Assembly: GCA_015233565.1 (NCBI GenBank) | Contig: JADFXM010000004.1 | Coordinates: 62,001 to 126,000 of the forward strand | Reading direction: 5' to 3' | Origin: Candidatus Rifleibacteriota bacterium | Lineage (GTDB): Bacteria; Muiribacteriota; Ozemobacteria; Ozemobacterales; Ozemobacteraceae | DNA length: 64,000 nucleotides | In this document: positions 7,805-16,558 of the stretch, in pieces | Position numbering within the stretch: the first letter of the stretch is position 1 | Layout of the letters: every line of letters starts with the position of its first letter | Made by a program: the position numbers and the translations under genes | Notes under the pieces: model-generated | Told to the model about the DNA's origin: nothing | Database searches by the model: none | Seen by the model: the letters and a program-made list of their open reading frames with translations, nothing else

Positions 7805-9999
7805 CAAAGAACAGTGCTATTTCAGAATTCAGAGGGCGGAATCATTTGCAGGTTCTGAATCGACTTGCCGGGTTGTCAGAACTTTCCATGGCACTTTCTT
7901 CCGGTTTGGAAATCGCCCCTTTTCTTCAAAAAGTTACTGATACTGCCAGAAAGGCCTTAAAAGCCGATGAATGTTATTTCCTGCTTCTGGATTCAAATTC
8001 CTTCGAGCTGATGCTGACTTCACCATCCGGGAAGAAAAGAAAACGACCCCAGAAAATAAAATGCCCTGAAAGAAGGTTGGGCCTCTCATCAGCGAATGAA
8101 TTTGGCTTCCCGCCCTGTTTTCCGCCACCTCAAAACACCGATGACCCAACTTTGTTTGGGGAAGCTCTTTTCATGAGAAATTCCTGGGTTAACAGAAATA
8201 AACTTCTTTTGAACTCAGCACACGAAGGTTTAATCCCAGCCGATTTGCCTTTCAAGGCAATAGTAGTAATTCCCCTTGTTACCCCGACGCAAAATCTTGG
8301 CCTTTTCGTATTGAATAGGATTCGTTCTGATGAGCCGTTTACTCATGATGATCTTGAGGAAGCTGCGATTATTGCAAATTTAGCTGCACTGGCAGTTGAA
8401 CACGGGAAATTGATTTCCGAACGAGAATCGAGAGTGAAGGAAATGGAAAAACTCAATTCCCTTGCAAAACGTTTTTCCACAATCCAGACTCTTGAAGGTT
8501 TAATAGGTCTTTCATTTGAATATCTTGAACAGATCATTCCTCACGACCTTGGGGCAGTGGTTCTTTTCAATAACGATGAAGAACTGAGATATTTTGTCTC
8601 TTCCCGGCCGCTGTCGCCCAAAAAACTTGATAATTTAACCCAACATTTGACAGAAATTGCTGAAAACCTTCGTGGAACCACTGCAAGACTGATTAAATCA
8701 CAGCAGATTTTTCTGCCAAATAAAGAGACCTTAGACCCAGGAAAGCTTTTCAAAAAACAAATAAATTCCTTTCTTACTGCGCCTTTGACTGTCCAGGGAA
8801 AAAACATCGGGTTGATAAACCTTTCAGCAACAAAGCTGAACGCCTTCCATCGTGAACATTTGCGTGCCTTTACAACACTTTCGAATCTTCTGGCAACAGC
8901 GATCGAAAATGTTAAAATCCGACTTTATCTCGAGCGACGTCTTGATGAATTATCAGTTTTATTCGAAATTTCTCAGTCTTTAACCTCAACATTGGTAATT
9001 GACGAAGTTTTAGATTCTATTGTGAATTTTGCAATGGAAATGACTCATGCTCTTCGATGCGAATTGAGATTACTCGATGCCCAGGGAGATTATCTGGAAA
9101 TTAAAGCCTCCAAAGGACTTTCGCAAAACTTCCTGGAAGAAACAAAGATACATGTAGGCGAGGGAATCATCGGGAACGTAATTACCGGAAGACAGCCAAT
9201 CTCAGTAGTAGATATAAGAAAAGATCCCCGGACTAAATTTCTACACGTTGCCAGGCGTGAAAAACTTGCTGGATTACTGGCAGTACCAATTCTCCAAAGA
9301 AATAAACCCATCGGTGTTATAACAATCTATACAAGCAAACCCCGTGATTTCACCCAGAGTGAAATTGATCTTCTCTCAACTTTTGCTTCCCAGGCAAGTA
9401 TTGCAATTGAAAACGCCAAGCTCTATGCAAAAACCAAAGAACAGTATCTGGCAATGGTGGCCGCACTAGCTGCGGCAATTGAAACAAAAGATGCATACAC
9501 GCATGGTCATAGCAAAAAAGTTATGGAATACGCAGTAAAAATAGCCCGCGAAATGGGGTTAGTTGAAGAAGAGATCGAAACCATCAAATTCGCAGGACTT
9601 TTACACGACATTGGGAAAATTGGAATCAAGGACATGATCCTTTCAAAGGTTGGAACTTTGACTCCTGAAGAGCGCTCAGAATTAAAAAATCATCCCAAAT
9701 ACGGCGCATTTATTATGGAACAAGTTGATTTTCTGAAGGACATTGCCCCTCTAACATTATCACACCACGAAAAATACGATGGAACCGGCTACCCCTTGGG
9801 TTTAAAAGGGGATGAAATTCCCCTTGGAGCAAGAATTCTGGCTGTTGCTGACACCTTCGACTCCATGATTGCTGACCGGCCCTACAGAAAAGCATTTCCA
9901 TTCGAACAGGTCGTTAAAGAAATGAAAAAAGTTTCAGGAAGTCAACTTGACCCACAAGTAGTGGAAACTTTCCTGGAAATAATCAAAAGCGAGAAGTAG
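7801..9999 (+). CDS. GAF-domain HD-GYP cyclic-di-GMP phosphodiesterase
   Basis: Predicted 732-residue cytosolic enzyme. Three GAF-type domains (about 25-200, 205-365, 380-540) precede a complete HD-GYP domain (550-725): GLLHDIGKIG with His602-Asp603, SHHEKYDGTGYP with GYP at 663-665, and ILAVADTFDSM. HD-GYP proteins hydrolyse c-di-GMP to GMP. It is the last gene of a unit joined by ATGA overlaps to a cyclase and a PP2C phosphatase, so making and breaking c-di-GMP may be co-regulated with a partner-switch output. The signals seen by the GAF domains cannot be told from sequence. Confidence 0.87.
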   Translation: MTKNSAISEFRGRNHLQVLNRLAGLSELSMALSSGLEIAPFLQKVTDTARKALKADECYFLLLDSNSFELMLTSPSGKKRKRPQKIKCPERRLGLSSANEFGFPPCFPPPQNTDDPTLFGEALFMRNSWVNRNKLLLNSAHEGLIPADLPFKAIVVIPLVTPTQNLGLFVLNRIRSDEPFTHDDLEEAAIIANLAALAVEHGKLISERESRVKEMEKLNSLAKRFSTIQTLEGLIGLSFEYLEQIIPHDLGAVVLFNNDEELRYFVSSRPLSPKKLDNLTQHLTEIAENLRGTTARLIKSQQIFLPNKETLDPGKLFKKQINSFLTAPLTVQGKNIGLINLSATKLNAFHREHLRAFTTLSNLLATAIENVKIRLYLERRLDELSVLFEISQSLTSTLVIDEVLDSIVNFAMEMTHALRCELRLLDAQGDYLEIKASKGLSQNFLEETKIHVGEGIIGNVITGRQPISVVDIRKDPRTKFLHVARREKLAGLLAVPILQRNKPIGVITIYTSKPRDFTQSEIDLLSTFASQASIAIENAKLYAKTKEQYLAMVAALAAAIETKDAYTHGHSKKVMEYAVKIAREMGLVEEEIETIKFAGLLHDIGKIGIKDMILSKVGTLTPEERSELKNHPKYGAFIMEQVDFLKDIAPLTLSHHEKYDGTGYPLGLKGDEIPLGARILAVADTFDSMIADRPYRKAFPFEQVVKEMKKVSGSQLDPQVVETFLEIIKSEK

Positions 10000-10220
10000 T
10001 GCCTTTACCCCTGCGCCCAGCTCTTCCGATTACATTTGAAAACCTAGTTAATATGGCTGTGAAAAAAATCACCATTTCGATCAAATTGCTCAAGAAAAGA
10101 CCATCAGAATCAATTTGACTTCATGAAAAGTCATTACTCCTCCCCATCTATCAGAATGGATCGAGTTCTTAGGGTTATTTGCAACCGAAATTGCTCACGA
10201 CTAATTTTACCTGGTATTTA

Positions 10221-10850
10221 TTACCAATCCCAGTAGTTGCTTCCATCCAATGAAGTTGTGGCCAGATTGAAATTATTCCAAGCAGGAGGGGCATCGGTTC
10301 TGAATGGCAGGGAGTCTGTCGCCTCCTCAGGGGCGAATTTAATATCATATACTCCATATGAAATTATGGCTTTAGGATCATAAGACAAACCCCATTGAGA
10401 CGTATCAGGAGTCGTTCCAGCTGACCTCAAGTACCACTTGAAAAGTCCAAATTTTCCAATAAAATAATTTAACGGAAGATTTGCCAGAAATGGCCCCGGA
10501 TTAGCACCACTCTTGCAGTAAGCAGGTGGAATTTCATCCAGAAGAGAAGCAATGCTGGGAGGATAACTACCGACCAAGTTCAAAGTGCTGTCAGTAACTG
10601 AATTTCTCGCCTCCCGATATTTGTCGATTGCTTCCCGAGTTTCTTGTAATGCCACCTTAAGTTGAATTTCCTTGCCATGTCGATCTATGAATTCAATTGT
10701 CGGAAGCGAGAAGTATACAATAGCGGAAAAAATAACCAGTACAACTACAATTTCAACAAGGGTAAAACCGGATCGGAAATACCTTAAACTCTGATCCACA
10801 GCATCATTAAGATTAGCTTTCCGAAAAAAGTTGGGAAAAACTATTCTCAT
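10221..10850 (-). CDS. Prepilin-type N-terminal cleavage/methylation (pseudopilin) protein
   Basis: 209 residues with the class III signal G-FTLVEIVVVLVIF: prepilin peptidase (PilD) would cut after the glycine and methylate the new Phe, leaving Glu at position 5. A hydrophobic helix and a polar globular domain follow. The leader is long (28 residues to the cleavage Gly) if translation starts at 10850; a GTG at 10799 would give a normal 11-residue leader. The 10850 start is preferred because it forms an ATGA overlap with the VWA gene upstream, which implies coupled translation. The role is probably that of a minor pilin in a type IV pilus or type II secretion-like fibre. Confidence 0.8.
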   Translation of the reverse strand: MRIVFPNFFRKANLNDAVDQSLRYFRSGFTLVEIVVVLVIFSAIVYFSLPTIEFIDRHGKEIQLKVALQETREAIDKYREARNSVTDSTLNLVGSYPPSIASLLDEIPPAYCKSGANPGPFLANLPLNYFIGKFGLFKWYLRSAGTTPDTSQWGLSYDPKAIISYGVYDIKFAPEEATDSLPFRTDAPPAWNNFNLATTSLDGSNYWDW

Positions 10851-13552
10851 TCACTTCCTCCACCCAGGCGTTTATATTTTTCCCAGGCAAGACGAGCTTC
10901 GCCCTCGGAACGGGCTTTGATAAAAAAAGCTTTCGCCCGTAAGTACAATTTCTTAGCCTCTGTTTCATCACCTTTCATAGAAGCTTCTTCGGCAAGATTT
11001 CTGAATTTTTTCGCAAGTTGAATATACAATTCTGAACTCTGATCTTCCTTTGAAGCTTTTTCCTGTAGAGATTCGACTGAAAAGAATCCGGACTTTCTAA
11101 GATAAATGTCAATTAAATATAGAATCAAAGCTGGAAAAAGCAAATACGACCACAGACTAATATAACCCCGAAAATCCTTCTCCTGAAAAGAAGAATCCAA
11201 TTTTACCGGCAAACCATTATAGAATTTTCCTCCACTTTTAGCTGATAACTGACGCAAAAAATTTTCTCCGTCGGGTCTATATTTGAATTCAGTCGATTCA
11301 TTAACTGGGATACTACCATTCCAAACCATTTTACCATCAACAGTAAAAATTTCCATTTTATAAATTCCAGGTAAGAGGTTATTCAAAATTGCCTGATAAT
11401 GGCCATCTTCAGTAGATTTCAAATCAAATTCAGCCAGGGATTTATCTTTGCCGGAATGTAGCGTAAGTTTTGAAAGCTGAAATGATCCAACTGATGGAGC
11501 CACCGAGATTTCCAATTCAGTTCCTGCCTGTGAAATACTAACAAAAACCTCATTTTTGTTTCCCTGTGAAATGTCTTTGATAATATTTCGAAAAATGATC
11601 CCCAGTCCATCCCATTTTGCCCAGGATTTTGTCCAGTATGGAAGAAGATCCGGCGTAAAAGCAATCGCCTTCCCTAAACCAAATCGCCATCTTGCAATGA
11701 TTGGCTCGCCTCTTGTCGAGCAAAGAGCATTTTCTGCTCTATTTTTTAGAAGAGTAACGACGAATCCTGAAAGGGAAGGAACCGTTCCAGGTTGAATTCC
11801 AGAAAGTAAGTCAAGAGTGGAACCGAAAACTGGAGTAAATTCTTCTTCAACAACCGGAGGTCCCGAAATCCTTTTAAATTCCTTTTTGAATAATCCAGGG
11901 AGTTCAGAAAAATCGGGGCTTTGGTAAAACTGTCCCCCCGTCCTCCTGGCAATGGTTTCAAGAACCTGGGGATTTACGGATTGCCCTGCTCCAATCGTAG
12001 AAATCGAAATTCCATGTTCACTGAAAACATTAAGGAAATTCATAACCGCAAAAAAATCGGCTGGATCACCATCAGACATCATAATGATGTTCTTTTTATC
12101 CGCAGGATGATTTTTCAATGCTGCAAAAGCTTCAGCCAAAGGAAGGGAAAAGATAGTACCGCCACCGATAAAAGAATTATCGAGTAGATCAGATACCACT
12201 TCGGGGTTATCCAGCTTTTGAAGCGGAAAGAGCCACTGGGGAAAATTGCTGAAAACTATTATTCCAAGATAGTTTCCCTTAGCAAGTTGTGCAATTTCTT
12301 TTGCAGCCTGGATTAGATACCAATAGGGTATTCCATTCATTGAACCGGAAGAATCAAGCAGAAGAACAATCGCAAGTCCCTCACTAACAGTGCGTTTCGG
12401 CATTTTTACCGGCATGGCCTCTTCAACTGGAGTGTCTGTATATTCACCCTGCCCGAAAGACTTTGGCCCACCGATCATGAGTAATCCAGTCCCTTCTTTC
12501 ACTGAATCCCGAATTTTCACCAATTCTGACGGACTAAAAAACGATTTTGGCAAATTATTCAAAACAATAGCGGGATGCTCACCAATAAGGTCAATTAAAG
12601 AGGCTGGGCGGGAAGCGTTGTTTACTGAAATGAAATCAATTTTACTAACCTGCAACAGCTCCCGAAAAAATTCTCCCTGTTCCTTGTTTTCTTCAAACAA
12701 AAGTATTTGAGGTAGTGATTGGATCTGCATTAAACTATGCTCTTTTCCAATGACTTTACCATTTTGCGAAGACAGTTCTACGGAATAAACATGCCCTCCG
12801 CTTTTCAAGGGTTTGAAACTTGTTTCCCAAGAATTCCAGCCTGGTTCAGCAATAAATTCTCGCTTCAAAGTGGTTTCGTCTGTTCCATTAATCGCAAGGT
12901 TAATTTTCTCTGAACCCAGCGAATGAAACTGAACAACGGCTTTCACAGATTCTCCCGAAAAGCTTTCTTCAGGAAGGATAAATCTTTGTATTCCTGAAAA
13001 TTTTTCAAGGGATATCCCTTTCAGACAAACAGTATCAATGGGGATATCACTGAGATTTCCATTCATAAAATAATCACAAGCTTTTGAAGAGGTATCCACC
13101 CCATCTGAAAAAATTACCATTCTCCCTCGATCACTTGGTCGGAAAATGAGTCGGGCTGTCTCAAGGGAATTTACTAGATTGGTTGATGACTTTCCGGAAA
13201 AATGAGAAAGGAAATTTGCTGCCTCTTCCAATGAATTTATTTTTTCTACATCCGATAGTTGCTTTGCGTCAAGAATATAACCAGCCTGATCAAAGATCAT
13301 TATCCCGCAATCAACTTTTCCTTTCAATCTGGTGATTTCGCCGGCAATATTAAGCAAAACCTTTTTTTTAATGTCTAAATCAATAGATGGCGAGTTATCC
13401 AGAAGGAAAATCACCTTGGAAGTGCTGGAGGGTAGTTTGTAATCAATCTTTGGGTCACACAAAGCTGCAACAATCAAAAGAACAATAGAAAATTTGAGGA
13501 ATAAAAGAATCCACTTTCCCCTAGTTGAAATGAAAAGAGGTGCTCTGATCAA
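10847..13552 (-). CDS. Double VWA-domain membrane protein
   Basis: Predicted membrane protein of about 901 residues. After an N-terminal membrane segment, a VWA domain with MIDAS-type DNSPS (near 50) is followed by a glutamine-amidotransferase-like alpha/beta region (about 290-370), a second VWA domain with DSSGSM (about 390-560), beta-rich domains, a transmembrane helix (about 820-840) and a charged helical tail. The architecture matches large BatA-like VWA proteins of MoxR-associated loci, whose partners are poorly known. The only common start codon is TTG at 13552, but the same frame stays open for 21 codons upstream (to a TAA at 13616-13618) and encodes a typical first membrane helix (ILLFLIIGW), so true initiation may be non-canonical. 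The stop overlaps a pseudopilin start. Confidence 0.75.
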   Translation of the reverse strand: MIRAPLFISTRGKWILLFLKFSIVLLIVAALCDPKIDYKLPSSTSKVIFLLDNSPSIDLDIKKKVLLNIAGEITRLKGKVDCGIMIFDQAGYILDAKQLSDVEKINSLEEAANFLSHFSGKSSTNLVNSLETARLIFRPSDRGRMVIFSDGVDTSSKACDYFMNGNLSDIPIDTVCLKGISLEKFSGIQRFILPEESFSGESVKAVVQFHSLGSEKINLAINGTDETTLKREFIAEPGWNSWETSFKPLKSGGHVYSVELSSQNGKVIGKEHSLMQIQSLPQILLFEENKEQGEFFRELLQVSKIDFISVNNASRPASLIDLIGEHPAIVLNNLPKSFFSPSELVKIRDSVKEGTGLLMIGGPKSFGQGEYTDTPVEEAMPVKMPKRTVSEGLAIVLLLDSSGSMNGIPYWYLIQAAKEIAQLAKGNYLGIIVFSNFPQWLFPLQKLDNPEVVSDLLDNSFIGGGTIFSLPLAEAFAALKNHPADKKNIIMMSDGDPADFFAVMNFLNVFSEHGISISTIGAGQSVNPQVLETIARRTGGQFYQSPDFSELPGLFKKEFKRISGPPVVEEEFTPVFGSTLDLLSGIQPGTVPSLSGFVVTLLKNRAENALCSTRGEPIIARWRFGLGKAIAFTPDLLPYWTKSWAKWDGLGIIFRNIIKDISQGNKNEVFVSISQAGTELEISVAPSVGSFQLSKLTLHSGKDKSLAEFDLKSTEDGHYQAILNNLLPGIYKMEIFTVDGKMVWNGSIPVNESTEFKYRPDGENFLRQLSAKSGGKFYNGLPVKLDSSFQEKDFRGYISLWSYLLFPALILYLIDIYLRKSGFFSVESLQEKASKEDQSSELYIQLAKKFRNLAEEASMKGDETEAKKLYLRAKAFFIKARSEGEARLAWEKYKRLGGGSE

Positions 13553-13581
13553 TTTCCATCCTATAATCAGAAAAAGGAGAA

Positions 13582-13758
13582 TTAAAAAAATCGGCCAATA
13601 GACTGAAAGAATCTCTTATTCGCCTGCTTTCTCCGGAGAATTAACCGCCCAATATGCCAACCGGGATTAAAATTTCCACAATTCCACAGTTCATTGAAAA
13701 ACACCGGATATACTACCTCAAAGAAATCTGAAATAACAACACCGCTTTGGACTTCCAA
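13582..13758 (-). pseudogene. Short coding-like ORF overlapping the VWA gene start
   Basis: A 58-codon minus-strand frame (TTG at 13758, TAA at 13582-13584) has protein-like composition, for example ISDFFEVVYPVFFNELW and NPGWHIGRLILRRK. No family is recognised. It ends inside a run of seven T (13584-13590) immediately where the -1 frame continues into the hydrophobic N-terminus of the VWA protein. It could be the remnant of an upstream gene, a real small protein, or the 5' part of a frameshifted gene. Coding status is uncertain. Confidence 0.3.
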
Positions 13759-13842
13759 GGGATTAATTGGAATTTATTATTGAGTGAACTTTGACTGATC
13801 ATTTGAGAAAAATTCCGGTGTCTGAATTAAGCGGGTAAGACA

Positions 13843-13890
13843 CCAAATTGCATTCCAAAAATGAAAAATACTTTTTGAAATGCAATTTGG
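13843..13890. repeat. Strong hairpin downstream of phosphoesterase gene
   Basis: Nineteen-base arms (13843-13861 and 13872-13890), beginning CCAAATTGCATT, pair with one mismatch around a 10-nt loop. It lies 30 bp beyond the stop of the minus-strand phosphoesterase lipoprotein gene. It lacks a T-run, so it is either a factor-assisted terminator or mRNA stabiliser, or a REP-like element. Confidence 0.45.
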
Positions 13891-13920
13891 TAGAGGCTGT
13901 TTGTCCGATTGCCTCGTAAT

Positions 13921-15630
13921 TTAATACAGTGTAATTACTTGAGCGTCTAATTTCGTTATACTAGCGATTCCTGAATAATTGTAAAGATTAATGTATTCAG
14001 TTGCTGAAGTATTGGCTTTTGGAGGAACTATTACAGCATAAGTCATTGTTGGATAGCCTTGCGCGTCATCTATCCAAGTTCCTGAGTTCGCGTATACCGT
14101 CTTTTGCGATTTAAGGTTCACAGAGGGTATTATACGTGCCTGGTGAGTGTGGCCGAATACAACGATTCTTTTCTTGTTAGCATTTGAATCAGGATTCTGA
14201 AAGTATTGTGTTATAGCCTGAGCATCCAGTTCAGAAGCTGCGGCTGCTTGGGTAATGGCTTCTTTTACGGGAATTTTAACAGATACAAGATTACTGGTCT
14301 GTCGTTGATCCCATGTATCCTGCTCTCCTTTGAACAAATTGACGTCAATAGTACCACTTGGTGTATTCTGAAAAGGAACAAAGTCGTTTATCGAATATGT
14401 ATCAGTAAAACCATCGATATTGGTTTTCAAAATTTTGTCACCAAATCCTTCTTTTATCGGCAGCTGAGTCATAAGAGTTTTCCAAACATTCCAATACAAA
14501 AACAAAAGGCCCTGACTTGGATCTGCTGAATTTAATGTTACAACCGGAAGGGTTCCACCAGGTTGAGGATGCCCTTCAACGACACATGTTGTAGCTACTC
14601 TTGTGAAAAAATACCCGGGAGGTAAAATGGAATCACTTTTAGTAATTGATCTATTGGAAATTGGATCGGGCGCGCAGAAATAATTGTAGCGGTGGCCATG
14701 TTCAAATACTATTTCGGGACGATCCGTCGGAGTGTATGCTCCTAATCCTCTAACGTCACGAGCTTGGGAAATTCCGGGTAAAATACTTTGTATATCCGCT
14801 TCAGATATCAAGATATCGTGGTTTCCCGGAACATAGGTAACTTTAATTTTTCCATCAGCTATTATATTTTTAAAGCCTGTCATAACTTCAGAGTTATTAT
14901 CAGCTATTTTTTTTACAAAGTCTGCTTGCGTTTTTCCCTCGAAGGTATCTACCGCCATCGGTACAAACCATTCATCGAGTAAGTCGCCTGCTATTACCAG
15001 TTCTTTAACATTTGGAGAAATTCTTATATTCTCCAGAAATTTTACCAATCCGTTTTTATTTGCGTTAAACTCGGCATAATTACCAACTGAGCCCGCGTTT
15101 GCACCTAAATGTAAATCACTAATGCAAACTATTAACGTTCTTGCGCTATTCAAGTCTGCAAGCCCATCAATTCCAGGGATAAAAGAATAGTTTGTTGCGA
15201 AATATCCGATGAAGTCTTTTCCGAGCTTTGATCCATCTGTTGATCTTATTGTATTGCTGATTACAACTTCATACTCTTCCCCATCGGTAAATTTTGTACC
15301 ATCTTTTTTGCTAACATTCAGAATTGTTGGCAAAAGTGGGGTGATGCTAGAAATACAGGGCTCTTCAACCATTCCACCCTGAGAATTAATCCTGTAGAGT
15401 TTTATCGATCCAGACGCGCTATTCAAATCCAACGGGAGATCAGACTTAAAAGTTATTATTTGAACGGGCTCGCTACTGACTATTGGGGTATCAACTTTAT
15501 CAGACATTAAAATCCCCGGTGTCAAAGTCATTGTAGATGCAGTTCCAGAAGAAGAAGAATCTGACGATAAACATCCTGTAAAAGCTGGCAAAAGTGTAGC
15601 TAACACAATTAGAAAAACGATTTTTTTCAC
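13921..15630 (-). CDS. Lipoprotein with Ig-like domain and metallophosphoesterase domain
   Basis: Predicted 569-residue lipoprotein. The signal peptide ends in the lipobox FTGC (Cys20). Residues about 45-150 look like a bacterial Ig-like (Big_5/SbsA) domain. A calcineurin-like phosphoesterase domain follows with all hallmark metal ligands: SDLHLG (Asp172, His174), GDLLDEW, VPGNHDI, EHGHRYN and FGHTHQAR. The fold resembles LpxH/UDP-diacylglucosamine hydrolases, but an exported lipoprotein more likely acts on an extracytoplasmic phosphoester; the substrate is unknown. The GTG at 15630 is chosen because AAGGAG (15636-15641) is ideally spaced and it begins the signal peptide exactly; an upstream in-frame ATG at 15711 would add 27 residues before it. 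Confidence 0.85.
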   Translation of the reverse strand: MKKIVFLIVLATLLPAFTGCLSSDSSSSGTASTMTLTPGILMSDKVDTPIVSSEPVQIITFKSDLPLDLNSASGSIKLYRINSQGGMVEEPCISSITPLLPTILNVSKKDGTKFTDGEEYEVVISNTIRSTDGSKLGKDFIGYFATNYSFIPGIDGLADLNSARTLIVCISDLHLGANAGSVGNYAEFNANKNGLVKFLENIRISPNVKELVIAGDLLDEWFVPMAVDTFEGKTQADFVKKIADNNSEVMTGFKNIIADGKIKVTYVPGNHDILISEADIQSILPGISQARDVRGLGAYTPTDRPEIVFEHGHRYNYFCAPDPISNRSITKSDSILPPGYFFTRVATTCVVEGHPQPGGTLPVVTLNSADPSQGLLFLYWNVWKTLMTQLPIKEGFGDKILKTNIDGFTDTYSINDFVPFQNTPSGTIDVNLFKGEQDTWDQRQTSNLVSVKIPVKEAITQAAAASELDAQAITQYFQNPDSNANKKRIVVFGHTHQARIIPSVNLKSQKTVYANSGTWIDDAQGYPTMTYAVIVPPKANTSATEYINLYNYSGIASITKLDAQVITLY

Positions 15631-15793
15631 GACGACTCCTTGGTTTTTATTAAATTTCAGAGGGATATAACAGGGGGGAAATACGGTAGCATAACTGGCT
15701 TCCAAAAGCAAAAAAAATTCAAAAAGTATTTCATAACAAATACTTTCAGTAAAATCTTATCAAAAATAAGTTAAAAAAGCAGTGGCCATAAGC

Positions 15794-15822
15794 TTGACAA
15801 AATCTCTTCAATTCTGTAATAA
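15794..15822 (+). promoter_or_regulatory. Near-consensus sigma-70 promoter
   Basis: TTGACA (15794-15799) and TAATAA (15817-15822) are separated by 17 bp. This is the best promoter match in the region and points at the frameshifted gene 160 bp downstream, so that locus may still be transcribed. The leader between them holds only a 23-codon frame (15834-15905) without a ribosome binding site. Confidence 0.55.
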
Positions 15823-15981
15823 CACAGTAATTAATGTCGGTGAGAGGCTTGGGCAGAAATGCCAGCGCCGTTCGGATTTTTGCTTCTGAAGATAAAAATA
15901 TTTGATCGCTCTTTCGAATGCGAACACAAGAAACAGAAATAGCCAAAAAAGACTCTTGAAGAAATGAAAGGATGAAATAGC

Positions 15982-16532
15982 ATGGCACAGGATTTTGAGC
16001 CAAAGGTATTATTAAAAAATCTGACCTTGGAAACCCTAAGTTCACTTTCTCAAGAACTGGTCGGCCATGAGCTATCTAAAAGGGTTATGAATTCTGGATT
16101 GGTAACCCAGGAACAGCTAGAGGCTATAAAATCCATTTCTGAAGCTGAGGAGACGTTCTTCCACCTTCACCTGATCAAGCTTTTGCCGGACCAAGAAATT
16201 TTTATTTGTAAAGTATTAGCGGAAATCATTGGATGCGACTTTATCCTATTGAACGATTGGAAAATTGCTGCCAGATTTGTTTTCTGGATGAGTCAGAATG
16301 GCATGTAGTTATGAATCCTCCGACTCAAGCGCATGGAGTAATAATTCAATGGCTGAAAGTATTTACTAAGTGGAGATGGAATCTACCTACAGAAGGTCAG
16401 AAAAGCCGAGCCAGAGTGCAATTTGGGTCAACTGAGCCTCCGGTAATTTTCAATATCAGCTTCTCTGTGCTTTCAGCAGCCCACGGGGAATGTGGAATAG
16501 TGAAGATCATCAATTTTGAGAAAGACAAATAA
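15982..16532 (+). pseudogene. Frameshifted MshEN/GspE-N-terminal-like gene
   Basis: Two frames together resemble the N-terminal part of pilus/secretion ATPases. The first (15982-16308) has the MshEN pattern SGLVTQEQLEAIKS ... VLAEIIGCDFILLNDW; the second (continuing to 16532) carries LDESEWHVVMNPP and then NISFSVLSAAHGECGIVKII, which parallels the DLRVSTYPTLRGEKVVMRIL stretch of PilB (22046-23800). A shift near 16250-16290 would join them. There is no Walker ATPase part, so this is either a decayed pilB paralogue or a small regulatory MshEN protein with a sequence error. It lies on the opposite strand to its neighbours. Confidence 0.5.
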
Positions 16533-16558
16533 TGCCATTCACCATCAATGAGAAATGT

